From: Prochilodus magdalenae
Taxonomy: Eukaryota; Chordata; Actinopteri; Characiformes; Prochilodontidae
Direction: 5' to 3'
Assembly: GCA_024036415.1 (NCBI GenBank)
Contig: JAMWET010000710.1
Coordinates: forward strand, 1-64,000
Length of the DNA: 64,000 nt
Shown: positions 23,125-35,196 of the stretch, one piece after another
Position numbering within the stretch: position 1 is the stretch's first letter
Layout of the letters: the number at the start of each line of letters is the position of its first letter
The notes under the pieces: generated by a model
Databases searched by the model: none
Seen by the model: only the letters and a program-made list of their open reading frames with translations
What the model was told of the DNA's origin: nothing
Translations under genes and position numbers: made by a program

Positions 23125-23300
23125 GTCAGGAAGATAAAGGTGACCAGGATCAATAACTGATGATGAGTTTAGACTGATATGATCAATATTTATTGAGCTA
23201 CACATACAGAAGTCTGTCTCTCAGTATGGCGTCAGGCCGCCATGTTTGCTAACCCAACACGCCAGACGTCTCGGTATGGAGCTGTAGAGGTTTGAATAAA
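23125..23300 (-). mobile_element. Class-B Tc1-like element, 3' tail only
   Basis: The segment from GGAAGATAAAGGTGACCAGG to TCTCGGTATGGAGCTGTAGAGG matches 50,848-51,020 closely, including the AACCCAACACGCCAGACGTC block. No catalytic part remains. Confidence 0.72.
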
Positions 23301-23940
23301 AGCCAGGTGCAGCTGCTTTTGAACTGGGCTCCTCTGAACACTTCAGTGACGACGCCTCGTCTTCATCATGTGTTGGCTGAAGACTCCGGTCTCAGATACA
23401 GCAGTCATTCCTGGCGGCTCCTGTCCGGGCCTGCGCTGCGGAGTGAAATACGTTTGTGCTGTATCTGCTCTTTAAAGACGTCTTAGAGTTATGAATAAGC
23501 CATCAAAACTTCAAAGCCCTGCGGAGAGGAGGCCTGCGCTGGTATTGATCAGCATTCTGACGGATTCTTTCGGGGAGTTCCGCATAGTCATAAATCATTA
23601 ATGGATAATCACGCAGCTGCTAAACAATGATCGCGGCTGCCATCGATTCCTGCGTACAAACAAAACGAACGGACGTTTCATCTCTCTGGGCGTGTGCGTA
23701 TGTGCATGCTTATTGAAATTCGTCTGCAGGCCAGGAAGGGTTCTATTTCTATAAATAAAGTTCAGGGCTCGGAGGAAGAGAAAGAGATTTATTCCGTAAG
23801 GCTCTGATGGGGTCATGAAGAGAAAAGAACTAAGGGATCTCATAGAAAGAATAAAGAAGGCTATATGAGTCTCTGTCTCACATTACAGAGAACTAACCTC
23901 GTTTTCTGTGTGTGTATCCGTGTTATCTGTCAGTGTACAC
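23301..23940. other. Unassigned, includes a non-repetitive island
   Basis: No gene seen. Positions 23,480-23,660 (around TCATAAATCATTAATGGATA) are free of repeats with ATTA-core motifs. Possibly regulatory, unproven. Confidence 0.35.
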
Positions 23941-24740
23941 TGAGGTAGCTAGTGAACAGTAGCCAGCAGCTGACCAACCGGTCACGATTAGCAAATTTTC
24001 AGGTAGCTAGTGAGTGGTAGCAAGCAGCTAGCCAACTAGTCACGATTAGCAACTTTTGAGGTAGCTAGTGAGCGATAACAAGTAGCTAGCTAACCAGACA
24101 TCTTTAGCAAGCACCAAGGTAGCTAGTAAACGGTACCCAGCAGCTGGCCAACCAGTCACAAGTAGCAACTTTTGAGGTAGCTAGTCAGCGGTAGCAAGCA
24201 ACTAGCCAACCAGTCACCATTAGCAAGCACTGAGGTAGCTAGTAAAAGGTACTCAGCAGCTAGCCAACCAGTCACAAGTAGCAACTTTTGAGGTAGCTAG
24301 TGAGCAGTAGCAAGCAACTAGCCAACCAGTCACCATAAGCAAGCACTAAGGTGGCTGGTGAGTGGTAGCCAGCAGCTAGCTAACCAGACATCATTAGCAA
24401 ACACTGAGGTAGCTAGTAAACGATACCCTGCAGCTGGCCAACCAGTCACAAGTAGCAACTTTTGAGGTAGCTAGTGAGCGGTAGTAAGCAGCTAGCCAAC
24501 CAGTCACCATTAGCTGGCATTAAGGTAGCTAGTGAGTGATAGCTAGCAGCTTGGTAACCAGTTACCATTAGCAAGCACTGAGGTAGCTAGTAAACGGTAC
24601 CCAGCAGCTAGCCAACTGGTCACAAGTCGCAACTTTTGAGGTAGCTAGTGAGCGGTAGCAAGTTTGGAGGTAGTAAGAGAGCAGCAGCAATCAGCTAGCC
24701 AACCTGTTGCATGCATTAAGGTTGCTTGTGAGCGGTAGCA
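23941..24740. repeat. 58-bp minisatellite with dimeric order, 12-13 copies
   Basis: The unit starts AGGTAGCTAGTGAGCGGTAG and ends in one of two ways: AGCAACTTTTG or AGCAAGCACT. From about 24,060 the two types alternate, so the true period is about 116 bp. Last units are truncated. Rich in GCTAGC. Confidence 0.9.
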
Positions 24741-24889
24741 AGCGCTAGCCAATTCCCTGCTATACTACTGGGTTTGGGTGCATGTTGGAAGCTTGTATAA
24801 ACCCCAAAGAGGAGGACATCCCGTCCCCAAAAGGACGACATTATAACACAATAAAAACCATAATCCATCATATATAACACAAACAATCA

Positions 24890-25214
24890 CTCAGACTGGG
24901 TGGAATGGATTTGATTAAATAGTCAGACAGGAGCTTACTAACTGACTAGCATTTAGAGGGCTGACCTGCGGTTAGCCAGTAGGTGAGCGATGTCACATGA
25001 CCTTGATAAATCAAATCAAATCAAATCAAATCAAGCCTTTTGACACAGACATGAGCTAATGGAACACAGAGTATTATTGATGAGTAGAAGAGGATTTTAA
25101 ATAGTTCATCTCAAAAAGAGGACTAATAGGTGTCTGACCAGGTATTGCCCCAGACAGAGGACGGGTAGTTGTGAAACCAGATTGTCCCACCTAAATCCAG
25201 ACGTGTGGCCACCC
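24890..25214 (-). mobile_element. GTGGCCAC family, copy 3 (minus)
   Basis: Minus-strand reading begins AGGGTGGCCACACGTCTGG and keeps CTCTTTTTGAGATGAAC, ATCAAGGTCATGTGACAT, CTAACCGCAGGTCAGCCC and CCACCCAG in order. A (TCAAA)n stutter at about 25,011-25,034 is unique to this copy. Related sequence may extend left to about 24,795. Confidence 0.68.
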
Positions 25215-25944
25215 TATTTATACCAGACGGTAAACAAGTATATGACTTCACACTATTCCGGGAGATACAATAACCTATAAGGGAAAAAGGGATCCAGAGT
25301 AGGTGCAGGTTTATCATGTCAGAACAAGATATCACGTCCTGGCAGGTCATTTCCATGGTAAGCCTTAGTTCACAGCTCATCGGTTTTTAGTCTCAAGATC
25401 AGCTACTCCCCCACAGCAGTTCTTGTTTAGCGACCACTCTCGTTGTAAAGACTTGCAGCACTCAGTTTCAAACTCTCAGTTTTTGAGCTCTAATTAAAAG
25501 TGAAGGAATCAGTCTTTACACCAAGTACAGTCAAGACCTGACACTTGTCCCGGGTCACGGGGTCTGTTGGAGCCTGTCCCGGCACTCACTGAGTGTAGAG
25601 CAGGATCAAGACAAGACGAGACAGATACACAAGAGTACACAACAGAGGACATGGCAGATCCATGATTCACTGCTGGACCTCAAACCTGAGTAGTCCTTCA
25701 CAGCCAGCAGTCAGCATTTACAACAGTTTTAAATGTTACCAAAGTAGAGCCAACTGAAATAACCAAAATCAGGAGAAATGAATGTTTCCAGGTCATTCAG
25801 GGTTTACATTTTTTATGACTTCTAAGATTTAAAAAAAGATGCCGTGTTTCTTAAATGTGAGAACACAATCGAAATTGACATCAAGGTTTTCGGCATGTGC
25901 GTGTATATTTATGGATAGCGATCCTGAATCACAACGATCCTGAT
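25215..25944. other. Unassigned, with a repeat tail
   Basis: Mostly unrecognised. Positions 25,550-25,612 (GGAGCCTGTCCCGGCACTCA) are a reversed copy of the GGGATAGGCT repeat tail. Confidence 0.4.
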
Positions 25945-26275
25945 TCACTGCTACTGATGACAGCGAGGTTGCCAAGGATAATGGTGTCAGTCTTGTCTTG
26001 ATATCTCTTTAAACGCTTATTTGACATCCAGCAATTTATATCTCTCAGACGGTTGGCAAGGAGGTCCAGGGATCCATTATTCCTAGGCTTAAGTGGCAGA
26101 TATAGTTGTGTGTCATCAGCATAACAATGATCTGAAATATTATACTCCTGACAGATGGAGCCAAATGGGATCAGGTACAGGGGAAAAGAATAGGCCCTAG
26201 AATAGATCCCTGAAGGACACCAAAGGGAATATTTGCTGCATTATCCAGGCTCTGTTTCCAGGTAAGATTAAAATG
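25945..26275 (-). pseudogene. LINE reverse-transcriptase relic
   Basis: The minus strand encodes FGVLQGSILGPILF, then after a 1-nt frameshift LYLIPFGSIC and CYADDTQLYLPLKPRN, continuing open through LDLLANRLRDINCWMSNKRL. The GVPQGSILGP-type motif and YADD are conserved blocks of non-LTR retrotransposon reverse transcriptases; YADD holds the two catalytic Asp residues. The style fits the L2/Rex-like LINEs of fish. Only about 100 codons survive, so it is a dead fragment. Confidence 0.85.
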
Positions 26276-26404
26276 GCACACTTTCCATATTCAGCAGCTA
26301 ATAGTAAATCTTTAGACTCTCTGGTGGGGGGTGGGGGGCACTTTCCGTACTATGATGTGCTCTAAAACCTGATTGGAATGTATATGTATGCATATCCCTG
26401 GAAG

Positions 26405-26930
26405 GACACACAGACCTCTACAGGCTAGACAACGCCATCCTGACTGCTATTAGGTATCAGGATGAAATCCTTGGTCAGACCCTACGCTGGTGCAGTGGGT
26501 CCTGGGTTCCTCCTGGTGCACAACAATACCCGGCCTCATGTGGCGAGAGTGTGCAGGCAGTTCTTGGAGAATGAAGGAATTGATACTATTGACTGGCCCA
26601 CCGGCTCGCCTGACCTAAATCCAATAGAACACCTCTGGGACATTATGTGTCGGTCCATCCGACGCCACCAGGTTGCACTTCAGACTGTCCAGGAGCTCAG
26701 TGATGCCCTGGTCTCTGATCTGGGAGGAGGTCCCCCAGGACACCATCCGTCGTCTCATTAGAAGCATGTGGAGGCCATACAAACTACTGAGTACCGTTTT
26801 GAGTTGCTGCAGTGGAGTTTGGGTTAAATGGACGAGCCTGCTGCAGCATTTACTCACTTTGATTTTCAGGGTGTGTTTGAATTCAACCCTCTGTAAGGTG
26901 ATCATTGAGCAAGTCACCCATGCTAGTGTT
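26405..26930 (+). pseudogene. Tc1-like transposase C-terminal half
   Basis: The plus strand reads RPYAGAVGPGFLLVHNNTRP, then HVARVCRQFLENEG, then GSPDLNPIEHLWDIM, the C-terminal catalytic half of a Tc1/mariner transposase. The Glu of the DDE triad is present in PIEHLWD. The expected second Asp in the usual QDNARPH motif is Asn here (HNNTRPH). Frameshifts occur near 26,475 (upstream IRYQDEIL is in another frame) and near 26,715 (WEEVPQDTIRRLIRSM is in another frame). The downstream non-coding tail reaches about 26,930. Dead copy. Confidence 0.87.
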
Positions 26931-27526
26931 TATTAAGGATTTTCCACTAGGGGGCATATTAGGCTGGAAAATGACCCCATGCAGTGACCCTAGTTGTGTT
27001 TAAAGGGCGAAAGTCACTGGGGACAGGTAAGGTCACCAACTGCTAGCCACATCTCTGAGATCCAAATCCAAACCCAAGTCACGAGAAACGATTCAATAAG
27101 AATGTCTTTACTCACCAGGGACTAATGGTAGCATTGACTAATCTTGTTTTGACTGTTGCAGAGTTGGAGATTGATTGTGAGACATCTGGGCTGGGCAAGT
27201 AGGAGTTTCCCAGCTGACAAAGGTTGCTAAAATTGGTCCCGCTGTTCTGACCGTATGGTCTACCTGGATGATCACTGGCAATGAACAAATCAAAAGCAAC
27301 ACAGTGTGCATAGATCCATGGAGGCAGCCAAGGCATTGATTTAGAACGCTGCAAATCTGCTAGAGTATTGAATCATCCCATAATTTATTATTTATCTTAA
27401 AAAAAAATCACAATTTATTGTTGGAAAAACGGGTTGGAACTCTGGGATACAACACACAGTCCAATTATCCCAACCAGAAAAAGTCAGTGTGTTTAAGAAG
27501 CATCATAGCTTCTCCATTTATTCACA
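26931..27526. other. Unassigned stretch
   Basis: No gene or repeat recognised. Confidence 0.4.
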
Positions 27527-28034
27527 TATCCTGTCAGGAACAAAGAACTTGGCTCGATGGGAGCAGAGCTAAGTCAGATGAGTTTTTTTTAAACAGTCTG
27601 GTAGGTAGGGCAATGTGAGGTCAGAACCAGGAGATCAGACACCAAGGCTACTTAAATTTAAGGAGAGAACAAAGAGAGGAGTCAGGAGAACAGAAGGAGG
27701 TTGAAAACCAGAGAGGCGAGCAAACAGGCAACCAGAATCAGACAGGAGAGATAGTCGAGGACCAAGAGGAAGTCAAGGCCAGAGTAGAAACGAGTAGCAT
27801 AGACCTCAGCAGTGCAAACAGGCTTGGCAAAGACTTGTGTATGTGGTGCTTATATGCAGCCTGTGAAAAGAGTCACAGGTGTGAGCAATCAGTATTCTGG
27901 ATAGGCGGGGCATGGGAACGAGGTATGACTGGTTGACTGGGAGCATGTGGGTTGACGTCATCGGTTGATGCACTCTGGGAGGTGAAGTTCAGGAGATCGG
28001 CGGTGTCAGGGAAACCCGGAGGCCTGACACATCC
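27527..28034 (-). mobile_element. LTR-like element with 5-bp duplication, second type
   Basis: The element runs 27532-28029, beginning TGTCAGG and ending CCTGACA, flanked by TATCC and CATCC (4 of 5 match). On the minus strand it holds GCATATAAGC, a possible TATA box. Termini and target size parallel the 14.6-15.3 kb element, although the interiors differ. A solo LTR is the most likely reading; no coding region is seen. Confidence 0.65.
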
Positions 28035-29785
28035 ACAAGAGAAGACGTTAGCCAAACCTAGCCAATAACTAAACACCTGTGGAACTACTCTACTCAACAA
28101 CCTGGAACTTGAGAAAGTGGAAACCTAGTCAGGCAGGTAACCAGGTAGACAGTGGAGAGACAGGTAAAACTAAGAAAGACTGGAGAGACTGGCAAAGTAA
28201 GGTTCGGGTCCAAGCTAGCTCCAAGTGGTTTGCTGCACGGACCACTCGATCGCTCACTAAAATACCACTACAGGCAGTTTTAGGCGGTTTGATTAGACAA
28301 TGGAATAATTACAAACACAGGATCACTAGCTTGGGTTCTTCTTTGGAATATGGTTTTAACTCATAAGATTCCATATTCATAGAGAAATGAAAGTATTGAG
28401 CTGGCCATAAGTACAGGCAGTGGTCTCTATGTGGCGTCACCACCCCCTGTAAAATGGTATCTAATGGGGAATTTGACAGGATCAGAAACTATGTAGCTCC
28501 TTTGAACTTTGCCCTTTGAAGGCCCCATATCCGATTCTTTCTCAAACTTGATTCAGATTTTCATGGATGCATATGAGGGTGAAGGAAATGACTAAGCGCT
28601 GGCTCCAAAGGAACCCCCATACCATGGATGTTTTTTTAATTGAACTAGTCACCTATATCTGCTCCATGGAAACGCTGACTTTCTCCCTACGTCTTCAAAA
28701 GGAAGGAGGGGAAAACTGTTGGAGGAAATGGGACTGTGGTACATGTGAAAATGGGAAGAACTGAGACTTCTTTGATCACTCAATCTACCTGTGCAAAGAA
28801 TAGACTGGTGGTGAAGGTTAGTGTTTGGTGTACCTGTCCACCTCTGACTTTAAATAAGGGCCGGTGTGTTCCAAGTGCTACACGATCCACCTGAGACCCT
28901 ACTGAACTGTGTAAGTCTCCACTAAATAAAGAATTCGGTTGAGTCAGTTGGTAAATCATGATGAAATAGATGGTACAAACAAGCAGCCGTGCAACCTTGC
29001 AGTCCACGTACGTTTGTTTGATGTGTGGCAGGTAGATATGATTGCTAAACTCCGGCTAACACAGTGTCGTAAGAGCCACAGTGTGGGAAACCACATGGAA
29101 AACTTTCAAGGCTGGTTATTTCCCGGTGAAAACCTCCCAGTCCTGAGGGAAGGGGTGTGCAAGGGCATGTTCTTACACTGTCTGGATTGCAAATGAATTC
29201 AGGGAGGCTGTTTTCATGCTGGCTTAGCGGTTTCACAACACAAACAGCACACTTGTTCTATATGCCATGAGTCAGGGATTAAACGCTGTACTGGGAACAA
29301 AACAAAAACTGTAGACCAACAATATTTTTTGGGGGGTAACTATTTGAAAAAGAGAAAGGAGCTAGACCACCAGCTTTATTTTAAATTATGTTTAATGGCT
29401 GTTGTTTTACAAACGTGGCGGTTTGCAGGTTATCCGAGATGGGAGAAATCCTTGATCCGGTTTTATTTAATACTTTATCTGGAGCATAGTATTAGCTACC
29501 ATCAGATGGAGCTAGCTGGCTCAATAATGCTTGCTAATTTAGTAAACAGCTAGCTTGCTAGCTGGAGATAGCATCAGTGTCAGCTACTCCCACTCTAAAT
29601 CTGTTAGGAAAAGCTATTAAGATCACCTTGATAATTCGGAGAAATTCACTTTGTCTTGTAGGTGTTCTGTACAGCACTTCCGCTGCCTGCCTGAGGGGAA
29701 ACTTTTACTGACCTCTTAGCCTAGTTAGCCAGTGTTAGCCCTGCTCGTAAAAGTGAATTTAATTTTCCTTTAGTCATTGACTAAT
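28035..29785. other. Unassigned stretch
   Basis: Unique-looking. Frames of 60-95 codons have no recognisable domain. The end (29,470-29,580) is rich in GCTAGC/TTAGC motifs. Confidence 0.4.
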
Positions 29786-30190
<405 letters not shown>

Positions 30191-31794
30191 ACTTTTAGAT
30201 AGTAACAGCTACAGAAACACACACCGGAGTGAGTAAATGAAAATCCAATTAGCAGTTAAGGCTAGCTAACAGTGTAGCAGCTGCCAGCCAATGAAGCCTG
30301 AAGCCCTCAGGATATAAGACGGCAAAAAGACAGAGGTAACGTGATCAGCACATATTTTATCTTCTGATTAGTAATATTTACCTTCAGATGCTGGGAGAAA
30401 AGTTTGCTAGCTCGATAATGTTTGCTAATTTAATAAATAGTTAGCTAGCTACCAAGAGTTAGCATCACAGCAGAGACACACACACACACACACACACACA
30501 CGTCTAGTAACAAAATCATAATTTGTAGGGTAGTTTAAATTGGGAGGTGTCTATCGCTAACACCCTTAATGTGCTTATGGTAAATTATAATTAGAGGTTA
30601 TAAAAGATTTACATTGCTGTCTGATTGCTCGTCACTGCCAAAACACAAAGCCTTTTAATCAGTAGGTGGAGCCTTATTTTAGCCACACCTCTGCATTTTA
30701 GAGCAGGAAGTGAGATTGTACCTGTCACCACATGGCCACCTAGTGAGCAGTTAGATCCCATTGTTTTGAAGCAAATGTGTCCAAAAGTTAGCGTCGAATA
30801 TTACAAATCATTGTCACTAACCAAACACAGACTTTCTGTGGATAAATCAACTCCTTTGTGTTTCAGTGACGACTATTGCAATGTTATGTTCGTCCAGCTG
30901 TTTAAAACTGTGTTTGCTAATCACGTACTGGCTCATTTTCAGTCCTGTTTTGCTCAAAATGAGGTAAACTTGTCTCTTCAACATCTGGCCAGTGTTAGGA
31001 TTGTGCGGGTGGAGAAAAATGTCATGTTCAGTCATTAATAAGAGAATATCTAAGGGTTTCAGTCTAAATATCAAGATCAGATCAAGGTCCCTATAAGATC
31101 TTGGCATTGAACCTGTTCAGTTGAATGATGTTCCATGGAGGGCTGATGGAACAGCTCTCCAATATGGAAGCTACTACTAGTACTGATTGTTGTCGTCAGT
31201 AGTCAGAGCGTAGGGGCAGCAGATGAAGCTCCATGAGGATGCCTCCAACAGCTGGGCTGCTACACTCCACAGCATCATCCAGAATACCTCCTTTGTGAAA
31301 AATCTAATTCAGATTTATATGCTATCCAGCCGACAGCGTCGCTGTGATAGGAAGGGTTTGTAACAGAGACTAAGTTAGAGGAGCTGCAGAGGGAAACTGA
31401 GAAGAGGGCGAAATCTGTTTAGATAAAATAGGCTTAGTACACACCATATTTAGCTGGAGTGATGCTGTGCGGGAGAAATGAATTTCTTTGTTGAGGTATT
31501 AAAAAATGCCTTGAATTTGATGGAAAATATGGTGGAGCAGCAGGAGCGCTTGTTGAATTACATGACCAGTCCTTCATCACGTCGACATTCTGTGGGGTGT
31601 TATTATTTATTCTCGGTCAGAACTTTCCAGGCTGTGTCAGCATTGAGCATTTTACAAAGCCAGGCCGGCTCCTGTCTCTAAAGCTCCTCAGGCACAAATA
31701 ACACATAACGTAACCTAACGAAAGACTCTAGGAGATGGAATTAAAATGTGGACGAGAACAGCTTACTCATAAATCAGCTCCTGACAGCAGCAGA
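30191..31794. other. Unassigned, with a CA microsatellite
   Basis: (CA)n lies at about 30,475-30,501. A 137-codon plus frame at 30,625-31,038 has no recognised domain. No gene is supported. Confidence 0.4.
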
Positions 31795-31995
31795 AGGGAA
31801 CCTGCCACTCAGTGTTGCTTTAACCTGGCCGTAGTGCATTCATGGTGGTTGGTGTAGCTCAGCAGATCGCTACTACCTCATATGGGAGACTGGGGTTCAA
31901 TTCCAGGTCTGGGCGACTACGCTGTGCTACACCAATAAGAATCCTTGGGCAAGACTCCTAACACCACATTGGCCTACCTGTAGTATGATTAACCT
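31795..31995 (+). mobile_element. tRNA-derived SINE, copy 1
   Basis: A tRNA-like head carries an A-box-type TAGCTCAGCAGA at 31,855-31,866 and a B-box-type GGTTCAATTCC at 31,894-31,904, the internal RNA polymerase III promoter. It is followed by a body with CTGTGCTACACCAATAAGA. Homology to copy 2 begins about 50 bp before the A box (GGGAACCTGCCACTCAG). Not a functional tRNA gene. Confidence 0.82.
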
Positions 31996-32439
31996 TGTTG
32001 GTATTGCCATGGATTAACAGGATTAGGATTATTACAGCATCATGAATGATAAACCATAGAATGCATAGAGCCAAAGCTGCCAACGGGAACAGACAGGAAT
32101 GAAACTTGGTTTGTAGGTCTGACGTCATGAGACATGGCCTAAGCAAGGACTTGCCTTATCGCTGTCCTGACTGACTATAGACGGTCGTGCTGTTGCATGG
32201 GCTTTCCATTCTGACTGGTGCTGTTGTGTTGGTAGCATCTTTTGCCAGTGAAGTATATACCTCCGAGAAGAGTCTGAAAGCAATCCCAGCAGGTGGAGAG
32301 GGGTGGACAGAAGAAGGCACGCACCAGCAATGGAGCTAGAGAGAACCAACCGCCTGCCTGACATGCACAGAGTGACCCAACGTTAACGATTCCAAACATC
32401 CAGCGAGCAGTGGTGTCCTCCATGAGTCACCCTGTTAGT
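31996..32439. other. Unassigned stretch
   Basis: No gene recognised. It may include the degraded N-terminal part of the Tc1-like relic that follows. Confidence 0.35.
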
Positions 32440-32775
32440 GCAGCACCATTGGCAGACGGCTGCACCAGGCAGGACTACATGACTGTCCTTAACACCACGT
32501 CATCGTCACCAATGGTGTCGTACCAGACTGTCATGGAGTGACTCAGAATGGCAGCGGGTCATCTTCAGTGACGAGTCCCGCTTTAGTCTTGGTGGAGACG
32601 CCCAACGAATCCGTGTGTGGAGGCACCGTGGTCAGCACCAAGATGAACGGTTTGTTGTCACACGTCCAGAAGACCTGGTGTCCCTCCACCTCCACCTCCA
32701 CCCCTACCGCACCATCTGCAGGAACTGTGTGAGGATGTTCAAGCCTTATGGGATGGATTATTGGATTACGCGTTC
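32440..32775 (+). pseudogene. Class-B Tc1-like transposase fragment, copy 2
   Basis: The plus strand reads WQRVIFSDESRFSLGGDAQR, then RIRVWRHRGQHQDERFVVTR, then after a junction in a CCACCT-rich stretch a segment of type LPHHLQELCEDVQA. The first catalytic Asp is retained. The second Asp and Glu that would follow in an intact element are absent. The CCTCCACCTCCACC part is slightly expanded compared with the other copies. Confidence 0.83.
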
Positions 32776-33286
32776 TGGTTCTGGAAGTGTAGAGATGCAG
32801 CAGTGTGGGTAATTTAAAAGCCAGAATTAGTTGGAATTAGCTGAATGAGTCCTCCGTTTAGTTTATCGACATCAATTTGTGAAACTTTGTAGAAATCTAC
32901 CTTCATCTAAACAGCTCGTCAGAAGCACCTCAGGTTTAATTGTCCCTCATTCTGTGGTGCGTATTCTAATTACTGTATATAGCTTCAAAGTAAACCCTCA
33001 TGCTAGCTTTGCCTGTTCTACAGATCGTTGCCACATGAACCACAGTGTGGATTATGGTGAATTCCTTTCATCTGCGTGTTCAGTGAGATGGTAATGCAGT
33101 ATGTAGGAGATCATAAACGCCAACATCACTACTTTTTGCTTTTGATGTGTGAGCTACATTAGCCCAGACACCTTCTGTAATACGTTCATAATCCTCTCAT
33201 TAGCTTATTGTAGCGACCTGTTACTAGACACGGGGGTGGGCTTGGTTGTGCAGCTTGGTGAAAAAGAATTACACGGAGGTGGTTTC
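32776..33286. other. Unassigned stretch
   Basis: AT-rich, no feature recognised. Confidence 0.4.
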
Positions 33287-33543
33287 ATTTACGGCTCTTA
33301 TCCAGAGCGACTTCCAAGGTTAATCATATTACAGGTAGGCCAGTGTAGTGTTAGGAGTTATTGGTGTAGCACAGCACCATCACCCAGACCTGGAATTGAA
33401 CCCCAGTCTCCCATATGAGGTGACTATAGTAGCGGTGTTACCTGCTGAGCTACACCAACCACGAGGAATGCACTAGGTGCATTACGTTTGGTGGCCTGCC
33501 CGATATGGCCAGGTTCAAGCTATGCTGAGTGGCAGGTTCCCCT
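33287..33543 (-). mobile_element. tRNA-derived SINE, copy 2 (minus), with tail
   Basis: Minus-strand reading: GTAGCTCAGCAGG (A box), GGTTCAATTCC (B box, complement of 33,392-33,402), body, then the tail AAGTCGCTCTGGATAAGAGC, a LINE-type 3' end seen in many fish SINEs. Homology to copy 1 extends upstream to GGGGAACCTGCCACTCAG. It faces copy 1 with about 1.3 kb between them. Confidence 0.83.
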
Positions 33544-34439
33544 ACTGCTGGTTCAATCAACGAGTGTGAGCTTACAGGACTAGTTCAAGTTTCAGGCTTA
33601 TGCCTGTTGTTAAAAAGTGACGCAGTGATATTATTCATAGCAGTGATATGATATAATGGTATTGGTGAAAGGCTCACAGCTTTGGGGTAAACACTGTTCA
33701 TTGGCCAGTTTGTTGTGGCCTGGATGTTGAGATGCCTCCAGCCTGTTGACCTGTTGGATCTTCTGGATTTTCCCATGCTGTCTTCCATGCTGATGCCACA
33801 CTGGTGTCAGAAGTGGAATCACTCCCTAATGAATGGGAGGCCAGTGGTGCTACCATGAACTCACGGCTGACTGGATGTCTGGAGTGAGCCTGGCTAAGGA
33901 CAAGACTAGCATTCGAAACTAAGCTGCTACATAGGTCCCCACTGAGACAGCTTGTGTTTTTAATGGAACTCTATAGTAACACATTTGATACGACCGAAAC
34001 CTTACTAAATCATTTCGCACAGTGTTATAACAAACCATTCTACGGAGGACTTCAGGTACGTGCATTGATCAACATAAGACTTCTATATGAAAGAAGGTAC
34101 AAACCAGCTGGTAGGTTTTGACATTTACTGAGCCGATTTTCTCTAAATGCCAGGCCTCGGGTTCCTTGCCCTGCTTTGTCCTTTTCTCTCTGACAGAAAT
34201 GCGTGTTTTTCTGGAACACTGTTGATTTCACACTCCGAGAGACACACCGAGCAGCAGGCTGGCTGCAGCAGTACATGCGCATGATGCAATACGTTCCCAG
34301 TCTACTAATACTGACTGTGCCTGTTTAAACCTATGCAGGCATGAAAGAGCGAGGGAGCAAACAGGCTCTGTAATATTGACTTTATAACCACCGCAATCTT
34401 TAAACTGGCACTCAGAGTTTGTAACAGCACTGTGCTCTC
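33544..34439. other. Unassigned stretch
   Basis: No gene or repeat recognised. Confidence 0.4.
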
Positions 34440-34551
34440 CAGCTTCACACAGCCACAGCCATGGTTTCCTCCCACAGCCCTAAGACATACGGCCTCGTGA
34501 ACTGGGGGTGCTAAATTGCTCCTAGATGTAAATGTGTGTGTCTGCCCTGCG
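34440..34551 (+). repeat. Older dispersed repeat, left part, split by an insertion
   Basis: The CTAAATTGCTCCTAGATGTA to GTGTCTGCCCTGCG segment is a common fish retroposon-type sequence. It continues at 35,481 beyond the hAT-like element as GCCCTGCAATAGCC and GGGATAGGCTTCAG. Confidence 0.68.
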
Positions 34552-34589
34552 TAGGGTTGCCACCCGTCCCGTAAAATATGGAATTGTCC

Positions 34590-35185
34590 TTTATTTGGCA
34601 ATTAAATGTTCCATATTTCCGTAACTGTCCCTAAATTTGTTCGTATTTCTGTAACTGTCCATAAATTTGTTCCGTATTTCTGTAAATTTGTTCCGTATTT
34701 CTGTAACTGTCCGTAAATTTGTTCCGTATTTCTGTAACTGTCCGTAAATTTGTTCCGTATTTCTGTAACTGTCCGTAAATTTGTTCCATATTTCTGTGAA
34801 TTTGTTCCACATTTCTGTAAATTTGTTCCATATTTCTGTAAATTTGTTCCGTATTTCTGTAACTGTCCGTAAATTTGTTCCATATTTCTGTGAATTTGTT
34901 CCGTATTTCTGTAAATTTGTTCCGTATTTCTGTAAATTTGTTCCGTATTTCTGTAACTGTTCATAAATTTGTTCCGTATTTCTGTAACTGTCCGTAAATT
35001 TGTTCCATATTTCTGTAAATTTGTTCCATATTTCTGTAAATTTGTTCTGTATTTCTGTAAATTTGTTCTGTATTTCTGTAAATTTGTTCCGTATTTCTGT
35101 AAATTTGTTCCGTATTTCTGTAAATTTGTTCCGTATTTCTGTAACTGTCAGTAAATTTGTTTCGTATTTCCGTAAATGTCCGATA
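34590..35185. repeat. 21-/31-bp tandem array inside the MITE
   Basis: The units share TTTGTTCCGTATTTCTGTAA. Short units are 21 bp; long ones insert a 10-bp ACTGTCCGTA block, giving 31 bp. The sequence is an expanded form of a segment present once in the copy at 10.9 kb. Asn/Lys/Tyr-rich minus frames are artefacts. Confidence 0.9.
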
Positions 35186-35194
35186 TATATGTCT

Positions 35195-35196
<2 letters not shown>

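Noticed and set aside
31850..31920. Functional tRNA gene
   Set aside because: A- and B-box-like motifs exist, but there is no convincing cloverleaf and the body and tail are those of a SINE.
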